DNA of 14,044 nt from Planctomycetota bacterium (GTDB lineage Bacteria > Planctomycetota > UBA1135 > UBA2386), in assembly GCA_020425885.1 (NCBI GenBank), contig JAGQRA010000784.1, positions 1 to 14,044 on the forward strand. Direction: 5' to 3'. The notes beneath the pieces are model-generated. The model was not told the origin of the DNA. It was given only the letters and a program-made list of their open reading frames with translations, and made no database searches. This document shows, in pieces, positions 1 through 6,556 of the stretch. Every line of letters begins with the position of its first letter. The first letter of the stretch is position 1. Made by a program: the position numbers and the translations under genes.

Positions 1-816
1 GTTCGTTCCAACCCGATCGTGGACGCGTTGCTGGTCGATCACTTCCAACGCGCCGAGAAGTGGCTCGGTCGCAACGACCCGTTCGTCGATGTCGTCGCAT
101 CGGCACCGGGCACGGACGGCCCGCTCGTCTGGTCGGACTCGCTGGCCGCGATCGGCAGCAGCAAGCTGCGCGGCCGGCGCTTCGTCACCGAGATGCTCGC
201 GGCCGAGGATGCCGCCGATCGGTTCGCCGCCAGCGACGACGTCGGCATTCGCGCCGGCCGCGTGCTGTGGCCGCTGATGCGTGAGGCCGAACGCGAGCAG
301 AAGGCCGTCGAGTCGGCGACCGCGGTGCAAGGCACGCTGATCGGGCAGGCGTTGCACGCCGTCTATGGCTCCGGGACCAGCCCGGACGCGACGATGACCC
401 TGCGCTTCTCCGATGGGCGGGTCCTCGGCTACGACTACAACGGCACCAAGGCACCGTGGGCGACGACGCTCTACGGCCTCTACGGCCGCGCGACGGAGTT
501 CGGCAATCGCCATCCGTTCGATCTGTCACAGCCCTGGATCGAGGCCGAGCCGCGCCTGGAACTCTCGCGGCGCGCCTGCTTCGCCAGCACCAACGACATC
601 GTCGGCGGCAACTCCGGCTCGTGCGTCGTCGATCGCGAGCTGCAGGTCGTCGGCCTGATCTTCGACGGCAACATCGAATCGCTGCCCAACGACTTCTACT
701 TCACGCAGGACGTCGCGCGCGCGGTCAGCGTTCACACCGATGCCATCGTGCAGGCGCTCGAACACGTCTACGGCATGGGTCGCATCCTCGAAGAGCTCCG
801 CTCCGGCGCACGCTGA
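1..816 (+). CDS. S46-family dipeptidyl peptidase (DPP7-like), C-terminal part, 5' partial
   Basis: This is the C-terminal 271 residues of a peptidase S46 enzyme. The family (DPP7/DPP11) consists of periplasmic or surface serine exopeptidases of about 700 residues that release dipeptides from oligopeptide N-termini. The frame is open from base 1, so the gene starts outside the window; the GTG at 19 is internal. The nucleophile motif GGNSGS is at 604-621, with the catalytic Ser at 613-615. The catalytic His and Asp lie upstream and are not visible. The residue 18 positions after the Ser is Gly (667-669, in FDGN). From published S46 work this site is Gly in DPP7, which takes hydrophobic P1 residues, and Arg in DPP11, which takes acidic P1, so DPP7-like specificity is inferred. 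The usual Pro after GNSGS is Cys here. The C-terminal end, with its VYGM-GRILEEL stretch, looks complete. The next gene is co-directional after 195 bases. Confidence 0.93.
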   Translation, partial: VRSNPIVDALLVDHFQRAEKWLGRNDPFVDVVASAPGTDGPLVWSDSLAAIGSSKLRGRRFVTEMLAAEDAADRFAASDDVGIRAGRVLWPLMREAEREQKAVESATAVQGTLIGQALHAVYGSGTSPDATMTLRFSDGRVLGYDYNGTKAPWATTLYGLYGRATEFGNRHPFDLSQPWIEAEPRLELSRRACFASTNDIVGGNSGSCVVDRELQVVGLIFDGNIESLPNDFYFTQDVARAVSVHTDAIVQALEHVYGMGRILEELRSGAR

Positions 817-860
817 GACATCCGCCGGTCACGGTCTCGCGCACCGGATCGGGCGATGGC

Positions 861-920
861 ATGGGCCCGACAGCATCGCGCCGCAGCCGTAGCCCGAAAG
901 CCGCACGCCATGGGCCTGAC
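861..920 (+). repeat. Imperfect short direct repeat in an intergenic region
   Basis: ATGGGCCCGAC at 861-871 recurs as ATGGGCCTGAC at 910-920, matching at 10 of 11 bases with starts 49 bases apart. It lies in the 195-base gap between the S46 peptidase and the cytochrome gene, about 30 bases upstream of the suggested -10 box. It could be a paired regulator site, but two copies of an 11-mer in GC-rich DNA can occur by chance. Confidence 0.25.
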
Positions 921-950
921 TACCCTGTCCCATCCCCCTCCAGGGCACAC

Positions 951-956
951 TATCCT
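951..956 (+). promoter_or_regulatory. Possible -10 box (TATCCT) for the cytochrome gene
   Basis: TATCCT stands out in GC-rich intergenic DNA 55 bases before the ATG at 1012. No convincing -35 hexamer lies at the usual spacing. The rest of the 817-1011 gap holds no reading frame I would call and no strong terminator after the peptidase gene. No Shine-Dalgarno sequence precedes the ATG. Confidence 0.35.
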
Positions 957-1011
957 TTCCTTTCCTCGCCCCCGGACCTGAAGCCACAGCCCCGAAACCC
1001 GCCACTCCGTC

Positions 1012-3330
1012 ATGCGCCTGTTGCACTCGCCCTACACCCTCTGGGGTGCCGCCACGCTGGTTCTGATCATCGCCAACACGACGCCGTTCGCTCCGCCGAC
1101 GGACGTCCAGATGCCAGGGACCCAGCCCTACCAGGCCACCCTCCTCGCCGGCACGCCGCAGTGCAGCGGTTGCCACGGCTACTACGACCAGGCGGTCGAG
1201 CCGTTCGAGAACTGGATGGGCAGCATGATGGCCCAGGCCTCGCGTGATCCGGTGTTCTATGCCGCGCTCGCCGTGGCCGAGGGCGACTTCCCGGGCGCCG
1301 GCGACTTCTGCATCCGTTGCCACGCGCAGCGTGGTTGGCACGAGGGCCGGGCGTCGTCGCCCGATGGCTCGACGCTCGACCCGATGAACGACGCCGACGG
1401 CGTCGAGTGCGCGGTCTGCCACAACATGGTCAACCAGAACACGCAGGAACATGCCGGCATGCAGTTCCCGCCGTACGAGGCGCACGACGGCGGCAGCACG
1501 CCGAACGGCTTCTACGGCAACGGCTCGGTGGTGCTCGCGGGCGACCTCACCCGCTACGGCCCGTACGCCAACACCACTGCCGGGCACGCGTTCACGCAGT
1601 CGCTCTACCACCGCACCCCCGAACTCTGCGGCACGTGTCACGACGTCAGCAACCCGGTCGTCGGCGACCTCGCGCCAGGCAACGGCGCTCAGACGCCGTT
1701 GCCGCCGGGCACCTACAGCGGCATCCCCAACACCCCGGTGACCGGCAAGGCTGCGTTCAACAACTTCCCGTTCCAGTACGGCATCGTCGAGCGCACCTAC
1801 AGCGAACACAAGGGCAGCGCCTTCCCGACGACACCTGTCAGCGCCTACGCGACGCTGCCTGCCGACCTGCAACGCGGCGCGATCAAGCGCGCGCGCGAGC
1901 AGGCGCTGCTCGCCGGGACCAACGGTAACTACGAAGACAACACGACGCGCTTCTTCACCTGCCAGACCTGCCACATGGAGCCGGTCATCGGCGAGGGTGC
2001 GGGCTTCGGCATCGCCCCGCTGCGCTACGATCTGCCGCTGCACGACCTGACCGGCGGCAACACCTGGGTTCCGGAGGCCATCAAGTGGCTCGACGGCCAG
2101 AGCCGCCTGCTGTTCGGCGGCGGCATGAACGTGACCCAGACCGCGGCCATGGATCGCGGCACGCTGCGTTCACGGGCCCTGTTGCAGCGCGCCGCCGCGC
2201 TCGACGTCACCGGCAACAACGTCCGGGTGACCAACCTCACCGGCCACAAGCTGATCAGCGGCTATCCCGAAGGTCGCCGCATGTGGTTGCGCGTTCGCTG
2301 GAAGGACGAGCAGAACAACGTGCTGCGCGACGACGGCAGCTATGGCAGCTTCACCACCACCGTCAACGGCACCAACCACACGGTGAGCTCGATCACCGAT
2401 CCGGCCGCCCACGTCTACGAGGCGAAGATGGGCATCTCCCAGGACTGGGCCCTGCAGCTGCTCGGACTCGGCGTGCCCGCGTCGTTGCCCCTGTCGTATG
2501 ACCCCGTGACCGGCGCCGTGCAGAAGACCCTGGTACAGCTCGCCTCCGATCCACCGGGCACGGTGTACGAGACCTTCCACTTCGTGCTCAACAACAAGCT
2601 GGTCGCCGACAACCGGATCCCGCCCTACGGCTTCGACTACAACGAGGCGCAGACCAGGAACACGCTGCCGGTGCCGGCAACGCAATACGGCAATCCGGGC
2701 CCGAGCGGCACCTACGACTACTTCGACGACGTCGCGTTGTCGCCGCCGGCCGGCGCCACCCGCGCCGAGATCGAGCTGCTCTATCAGACCTCGAGCTGGG
2801 AGTACATCCAGTTCCTGCGGCTGGCCAACCCCGGCACCAGCAGCCACCTCGCCAACGCCGGCATCGACCTGTTCGACGCCTGGCGCAACACCGGGCAGTC
2901 ACCGCCCGAACAGATGTCGCTGGCGCGATGGTGCGACCTGCCCGGCACCGGCGAAGACCTCGAGCTGAGGTCCGGCGTCAACGCCAACAGCGCCGACACC
3001 ACCTGCGGCAAGGAGCTCGAACCGCTCGACACCGTGACCTTCGAGATCACCTCGCCGGCCAACACCTTCGCCACCAGCATCGGCGCGCTGGTCTACCAGC
3101 TGCACGGCACCTCGAACCCGCCGACGCCATCGCTGCCCGGCATCTGGCTCGATCACGCCGACGCCCAGGTCGTGCTCGTCGGCGCCACTTCGACCCCCAC
3201 CACCGCGAGCATCACCGCCCCGTCCTGGCTCGGCAACATCATGATCCGCGCCCAGGCCATCATGCTCTCGACGAGCGCCAACAACGGGATCTACGCCACC
3301 AGCGACGCCCTCGACGTCTGGGTGAAGTAG
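1012..3330 (+). CDS. Secreted five-heme c-type cytochrome with large heme-free C-terminal half
   Basis: This 772-residue protein has five CXXCH heme c attachment motifs at residues 51-55, 100-104, 133-137, 206-210 and 317-321, so it should carry five covalent hemes and act in extracytoplasmic electron transfer. A hydrophobic segment at about residues 9-24 can serve as a signal or membrane anchor, though no clear cleavage site is seen. Downstream of the hemes, residues 408-423 contain an NLTGHK...GYPEGRR block that recurs in multiheme cytochromes; His412 could be a distal heme ligand (inference). Residues 322-772 carry no CXXCH. The last 100 residues (about 673-772) form a beta-rich module resembling the end of the DNRLRE protein at 10572. 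The redox partner and substrate cannot be read from the sequence. It is followed by the 3337-3384 hairpin and a convergent gene. The ATG is chosen because it gives the N-terminal hydrophobic segment. Confidence 0.9.
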   Translation: MRLLHSPYTLWGAATLVLIIANTTPFAPPTDVQMPGTQPYQATLLAGTPQCSGCHGYYDQAVEPFENWMGSMMAQASRDPVFYAALAVAEGDFPGAGDFCIRCHAQRGWHEGRASSPDGSTLDPMNDADGVECAVCHNMVNQNTQEHAGMQFPPYEAHDGGSTPNGFYGNGSVVLAGDLTRYGPYANTTAGHAFTQSLYHRTPELCGTCHDVSNPVVGDLAPGNGAQTPLPPGTYSGIPNTPVTGKAAFNNFPFQYGIVERTYSEHKGSAFPTTPVSAYATLPADLQRGAIKRAREQALLAGTNGNYEDNTTRFFTCQTCHMEPVIGEGAGFGIAPLRYDLPLHDLTGGNTWVPEAIKWLDGQSRLLFGGGMNVTQTAAMDRGTLRSRALLQRAAALDVTGNNVRVTNLTGHKLISGYPEGRRMWLRVRWKDEQNNVLRDDGSYGSFTTTVNGTNHTVSSITDPAAHVYEAKMGISQDWALQLLGLGVPASLPLSYDPVTGAVQKTLVQLASDPPGTVYETFHFVLNNKLVADNRIPPYGFDYNEAQTRNTLPVPATQYGNPGPSGTYDYFDDVALSPPAGATRAEIELLYQTSSWEYIQFLRLANPGTSSHLANAGIDLFDAWRNTGQSPPEQMSLARWCDLPGTGEDLELRSGVNANSADTTCGKELEPLDTVTFEITSPANTFATSIGALVYQLHGTSNPPTPSLPGIWLDHADAQVVLVGATSTPTTASITAPSWLGNIMIRAQAIMLSTSANNGIYATSDALDVWVK

Positions 3331-3336
3331 GTGCCA

Positions 3337-3384
3337 ACGGTGCCAGGACAAAATCGCACCTGTGCGATCTGGTCCTGGCACCGT
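3337..3384. terminator. Long near-perfect hairpin between convergent genes; bidirectional terminator and/or REP-like palindrome
   Basis: The outer arms ACGGTGCCAGGAC (3337-3349) and GTCCTGGCACCGT (3372-3384) pair perfectly over 13 bp. An inner stem ATCGCAC (3353-3359)/GTGCGAT (3362-3368) follows after a 3x3 internal loop (AAA against CTG). The structure fills almost the whole gap between the cytochrome stop (3328-3330) and the HEAT gene stop (3387-3389), so it is well placed to end transcription from both sides. There is no U-tract beyond the stem on either strand, so it is not a classical intrinsic terminator. GTGCCA also occurs at 3331-3336, giving a short tandem copy of the arm start. The shape recalls dispersed REP-type palindromes mobilised by RAYT transposases, but only one copy is visible here. 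Confidence 0.7.
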
Positions 3385-3386
3385 AG

Positions 3387-5285
3387 CTACAAGATGTCCA
3401 GCACGCCTGTCGATCCATTGGTCAGGGTGTTGGTCGGCGAGGCGTAGTTGCTGTCGCGACTGAGCGGCAGGTTCCATGGCTCGGAGTCCTTGTCGCCGAC
3501 ACCGCCGAGGGCGGCGGCGACGAAGGCGCGCGCCAGCTTGGTGTGCTCCTTGTCGCTCATCAAGGTGATCATCGGTTCGATCGAACGGCGGTCGCCGATG
3601 CGGCCGATGGCGGTGGCGAGGGATGCGAGGGCGGCGGCGCTGTCGCTCTCCTTCATCTTGTCGAGCAGGCGCTGCGAGGCATCGCGGTCGCCGAGCATCC
3701 CGAGCGCCACGGCGCAGTGCTGCATGAGGAACGGACGGCGCAGGCTGCGGTCCAGGACCTCCGACAGCGTCGGGATCGATTCGCGGTCGCCGAGCAGGCC
3801 GAGGCCGACGCAGAGATAGCCGGCGCTCATCTGCTCGCGTTCATTGGCGAGCAGGATGCGACGCATCTTGGCAGCGGCCTCGACGTAGCCGCAGAGCCCG
3901 ATGGCGACGGCGAGCGCGCCGCGCAAGGTGTCCTCGCCGGTGCTCTCGAGGTCATCGAGCAGCAGCTGTGCCACCGTCTTGTCGACGCCTCTGCCAGCAT
4001 CGCCATTGGCCGCATCGAAGGCCAGCAGACCGAGCGCCAATGCCGCCCACGGCTGTTCGGTCAGCTTGTTGCCGTGTTGGTAGGAGCGCAGCAGGAACTC
4101 GCGGTTCTGGGCGCCACCGATGCGACCCAGCGAGATCAGCGCGAACAACCTGGTGTGCTGGTCGGCGCCCTTCTCGTACGTCTGCTGCAGGACCTTGGAG
4201 AACACCGCATCGTCCGGGTCCTGCTCCGGCGACACCGCCAGCGCGCCGAGCGTGATCACGGCCGAACGCAGGATCGAGTTGCCGCGGTGGCTGCGTGCGG
4301 TCAGCTCGTCGGCCATCTGCTGCTTGATGCGCCGATGAGCCGCTGTCGTGCCACGGCCGAGCAGGCGATGGATCGCGATCGCGGCGTGCGACAGCGTCGT
4401 CTCGTCCGTCGCCCCGACCGGCTTGGCGTAGAGTGCAGCCAGCTCGTCGACGGTCGACCACAGCAGGCGCTTGTGCCCGCCCGACGGCGACTCGAGGTCG
4501 AGGATGCCCAGGCTGCTGAGCGCCGCCACCCGCAGCTCGCGATCGAGCTTGTCGTCGCGCGCCAGCTCGAGACAGGTGTCGCGCACCTGCTGCTTGATCG
4601 CCAGATCCTTGCTGCGCCGGGCCAGCATGCCGAGGCCGAAGGCGGCGAATGCCCGCGTCCGCTTGGTGACCTCTTCGAGGCGATCCTCGAGTCGTCGTCC
4701 CTGGGAGGTGTTGCACGCCAATGCCAGCAGCGATGGCAGCGCCTTCTCACGCCCGGCGATGCCCAGCGCCAACACGGCCGTCTCCCGCACCTCCTGGTCG
4801 TCGCGCCGGATCTGGGCCGTCATCACCGCCTCGAGGTCGACGTCGGGGCCATCGAGCCCGACCTTGCCCAACGCGACGAGGCACGCACTGACGATGTCGC
4901 GATTGCGTTCTCGTGCCATCAACGCCGCCAGCGCCGGCACGATGAGGTCACGCCGATCGGCGATGGTCGGCATCAACAGGTCCACCTTCTTGGCGGCCTT
5001 CCGCTGACCCAGGTAGAAGTCGTCCGAGCCGGTCACCGCCGCCGAGGTCTGGTCGGCGACGGTGCGCTGGCGCAGGAAGCTGTCCTTGTTGAACTCCCAC
5101 CACGTCTGCCACATCACCGAGGTCGGCGCGACCGGTCGCACCCCGGTCCTCACTCCCGGTGTCGGCGGCGCTGCCCCGGGCCCCGGAGGGGAGTCGGGAT
5201 TGCCGCGATACTGGCCGCCGTGGGCGGGCAGCAGCGAAGCCAATGCGGCCGTCACGAGAACTGATCGGAGCGCGCGGTACACCAT
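3387..5285 (-). CDS. Secreted HEAT-repeat protein
   Basis: This 632-residue protein begins with a signal peptide (residues 1 to about 24; hydrophobic core VTAALASLLPA). A Pro/Gly-rich linker (about 27-55) and a WQTWWEFN motif (59-66) follow. From about residue 100 to 600 it is built of alpha-helical HEAT/PBS-lyase-type repeats, clearest in the recurring LGxxGDRxS pattern at about 494-505, 528-540, 558-572 and 592-602. Such solenoids bind partner proteins; no catalytic motif is seen. The C-terminal tail (about 604-632, ending GVLDIL) is not repeat-like, and I recall similar tails in planctomycete HEAT proteins. The ATG at 5283-5285 gives a proper signal peptide with no Shine-Dalgarno sequence. 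It lies 52 bases downstream of the co-directional LamG-like gene, so co-transcription is possible, but a candidate -10 box suggests its own promoter. Partner and function are unknown. Confidence 0.9.
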   Translation of the reverse strand: MVYRALRSVLVTAALASLLPAHGGQYRGNPDSPPGPGAAPPTPGVRTGVRPVAPTSVMWQTWWEFNKDSFLRQRTVADQTSAAVTGSDDFYLGQRKAAKKVDLLMPTIADRRDLIVPALAALMARERNRDIVSACLVALGKVGLDGPDVDLEAVMTAQIRRDDQEVRETAVLALGIAGREKALPSLLALACNTSQGRRLEDRLEEVTKRTRAFAAFGLGMLARRSKDLAIKQQVRDTCLELARDDKLDRELRVAALSSLGILDLESPSGGHKRLLWSTVDELAALYAKPVGATDETTLSHAAIAIHRLLGRGTTAAHRRIKQQMADELTARSHRGNSILRSAVITLGALAVSPEQDPDDAVFSKVLQQTYEKGADQHTRLFALISLGRIGGAQNREFLLRSYQHGNKLTEQPWAALALGLLAFDAANGDAGRGVDKTVAQLLLDDLESTGEDTLRGALAVAIGLCGYVEAAAKMRRILLANEREQMSAGYLCVGLGLLGDRESIPTLSEVLDRSLRRPFLMQHCAVALGMLGDRDASQRLLDKMKESDSAAALASLATAIGRIGDRRSIEPMITLMSDKEHTKLARAFVAAALGGVGDKDSEPWNLPLSRDSNYASPTNTLTNGSTGVLDIL

Positions 5286-5294
5286 GACGAACAG

Positions 5295-5300
5295 ATGCTA
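5295..5300 (-). promoter_or_regulatory. Possible -10 box (TAGCAT) for the HEAT gene
   Basis: On the minus strand TAGCAT ends 9 bases before the ATG. A start site at the usual distance would leave only a few untranslated bases. No -35 match is evident. It sits in the 52-base gap after the upstream co-directional gene. Confidence 0.35.
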
Positions 5301-5337
5301 GTCGCATCGCCCGAGGCGAGTAACCGGCCCGGGCCAG

Positions 5338-6438
5338 TTACAGCACGACGCCGACCGCAGGTGTCCTGGAAACGAGACGACCGCCGTCAGGCGACACGAC
5401 CAGGATGCGGGCCAGGGCGACCTGTCCGCTCAGGGCAACACCCGGAGGCCAATGCAGTTCACAGCTCATGCGGCCATCCGGCGGCAATTCGGTGATCGCA
5501 CCCGCGGCGAGATCGCCGCTGAAGTCACCGAGCAGCACGCGCGGCGAGGCCGGCCGCAGCAGCAACCATGGTTCGAGATCGGCCGCGGACAACGGCACCG
5601 CCGGATGAGGCCGATCGAGACTCAACTCGAGCACGCCGAAGTGACCACCCGCCGCGGTGGTGGCGACGGTGAGCGTGGCAGCGTGGTCGGTCGCCGTGAT
5701 CGCGCTGGTCGCGGTCGGTGGCGCCACCGGTTCGATCGCGGCGTCGCGCCATTCGACCTCAGCGTCGTCATCGCACCACGTCCCCCATCCGCCGTCGGCA
5801 TGCGCGCCATCGAGCATCTGCAGGACGAGGGCGTCATCGAGCCACGCCCGCAGCCGAAAGCCCTCGACCTGGAATGCGAGTCGATGCGGGTCCGCGTCGC
5901 CCGCAGGTCCGGGAGAGCTGCCGATCACCAGTGAGCTCGCGCCCATGCGCCGTTCCAGACGAAACTCGGATCGGGCCCGATCCCAGATGAATCGATACAG
6001 GTTGTCCGGGTCACGCTGACGCGCGATCAGGCCCACCTGCACCGCGGGGTCGGCGGCCACCACCGTCGCGACGACGCGGTAATCGAAACCCACGTCCGAC
6101 ACCCGATCGATGGGCGCCACCGCCGCCGCGTTCTCGCTCGCGACCCGGACCGTCATGCCGTCTGCAACCGAGACCCGGAGGGACTCCGGTTTGCCGCGTG
6201 CGTTGCGCGCGAAGTCGATGGCGAAGTCGCCGTCCGCGGTGAAGACGGGCACCACCTTTCGGCCATCGACACCACGCACTACTGCGGCGTTGCTCGGCGT
6301 CGCCCCCCGGATTCGCGCCCCGGTGTCACCGGCCCGAACGAGCCAGCGAACGTCATCCTGGGCCAGACATGCGGTCGCGACGAGGCACGACGAGAGGAGG
6401 ATCCTTGGCAGCGCGGCGATCAAGACGGGCAGGATCAT
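5338..6438 (-). CDS. Secreted protein with LamG/DUF1080-like beta-sandwich domain, function unknown
   Basis: I chose the ATG at 6436-6438, giving 366 residues, because it starts a good signal peptide (residues 1 to about 26, ending ATACLAQ). The frame stays open upstream to 6567, but that extension lacks such features and would overlap the divergent gene. Residues about 95-236 look like a concanavalin-type lectin fold of the LamG or 3-keto-disaccharide hydrolase (DUF1080) kind: a GLIAR..DPDNLYRF stretch, then HRLAFQVEGFRLRAWLDD and GGWGTW, typical of carbohydrate- or ligand-binding sandwiches. Residues about 262-366 are beta-rich and weakly resemble the C-terminal module of the cytochrome and DNRLRE proteins. 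No catalytic residues could be assigned. It is probably periplasmic or surface-exposed. The HEAT gene lies 52 bases downstream; the fatty-acid fusion gene is divergent upstream. Confidence 0.78.
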   Translation of the reverse strand: MILPVLIAALPRILLSSCLVATACLAQDDVRWLVRAGDTGARIRGATPSNAAVVRGVDGRKVVPVFTADGDFAIDFARNARGKPESLRVSVADGMTVRVASENAAAVAPIDRVSDVGFDYRVVATVVAADPAVQVGLIARQRDPDNLYRFIWDRARSEFRLERRMGASSLVIGSSPGPAGDADPHRLAFQVEGFRLRAWLDDALVLQMLDGAHADGGWGTWCDDDAEVEWRDAAIEPVAPPTATSAITATDHAATLTVATTAAGGHFGVLELSLDRPHPAVPLSAADLEPWLLLRPASPRVLLGDFSGDLAAGAITELPPDGRMSCELHWPPGVALSGQVALARILVVSPDGGRLVSRTPAVGVVL

Positions 6439-6517
6439 AGCCGGGGCGCGGTCGACCCCGCTCGATTCCGGTCCATCCTGCGCCGCGTCGGCAACGTCGC
6501 GTGAATCCCGAGACTCC

Positions 6518-6533
6518 GAGCAGTAACCTGCTC
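6518..6533. promoter_or_regulatory. Inverted repeat over the putative -10 of the fusion gene, possible operator
   Basis: GAGCAG (6518-6523), TAAC, CTGCTC (6528-6533) is a perfect 6-bp inverted repeat with a 4-base centre. It lies in the 118-base divergent region between the LamG-like gene and the dehydrogenase/hydratase gene, 23 bases before the latter's ATG. A TAACCT hexamer (6524-6529) that could be the -10 box falls inside it, so a dimeric regulator bound here would block that promoter. It could equally be a chance palindrome. The rest of 6439-6556 shows no other clear signal. Confidence 0.35.
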
Positions 6534-6556
6534 GCCCTCGAAAACCGGACATCGCC

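Noticed and set aside
1..816. Annotation as DPP11 (Asp/Glu-specific)
   Set aside because: The specificity position, 18 residues after the nucleophile, is Gly rather than Arg.
829..2043. Minus-strand open frame of 404 codons opposite the cytochrome
   Set aside because: The plus strand encodes five CXXCH motifs here; the antisense product has biased Val/Arg/Ala composition and no domain.
3543..5264. Plus-strand open frame of 573 codons opposite the HEAT gene
   Set aside because: It is a shadow: the minus strand encodes a clear signal peptide and HEAT repeats, while this frame is low-complexity Gln/Arg/Ala-rich sequence.
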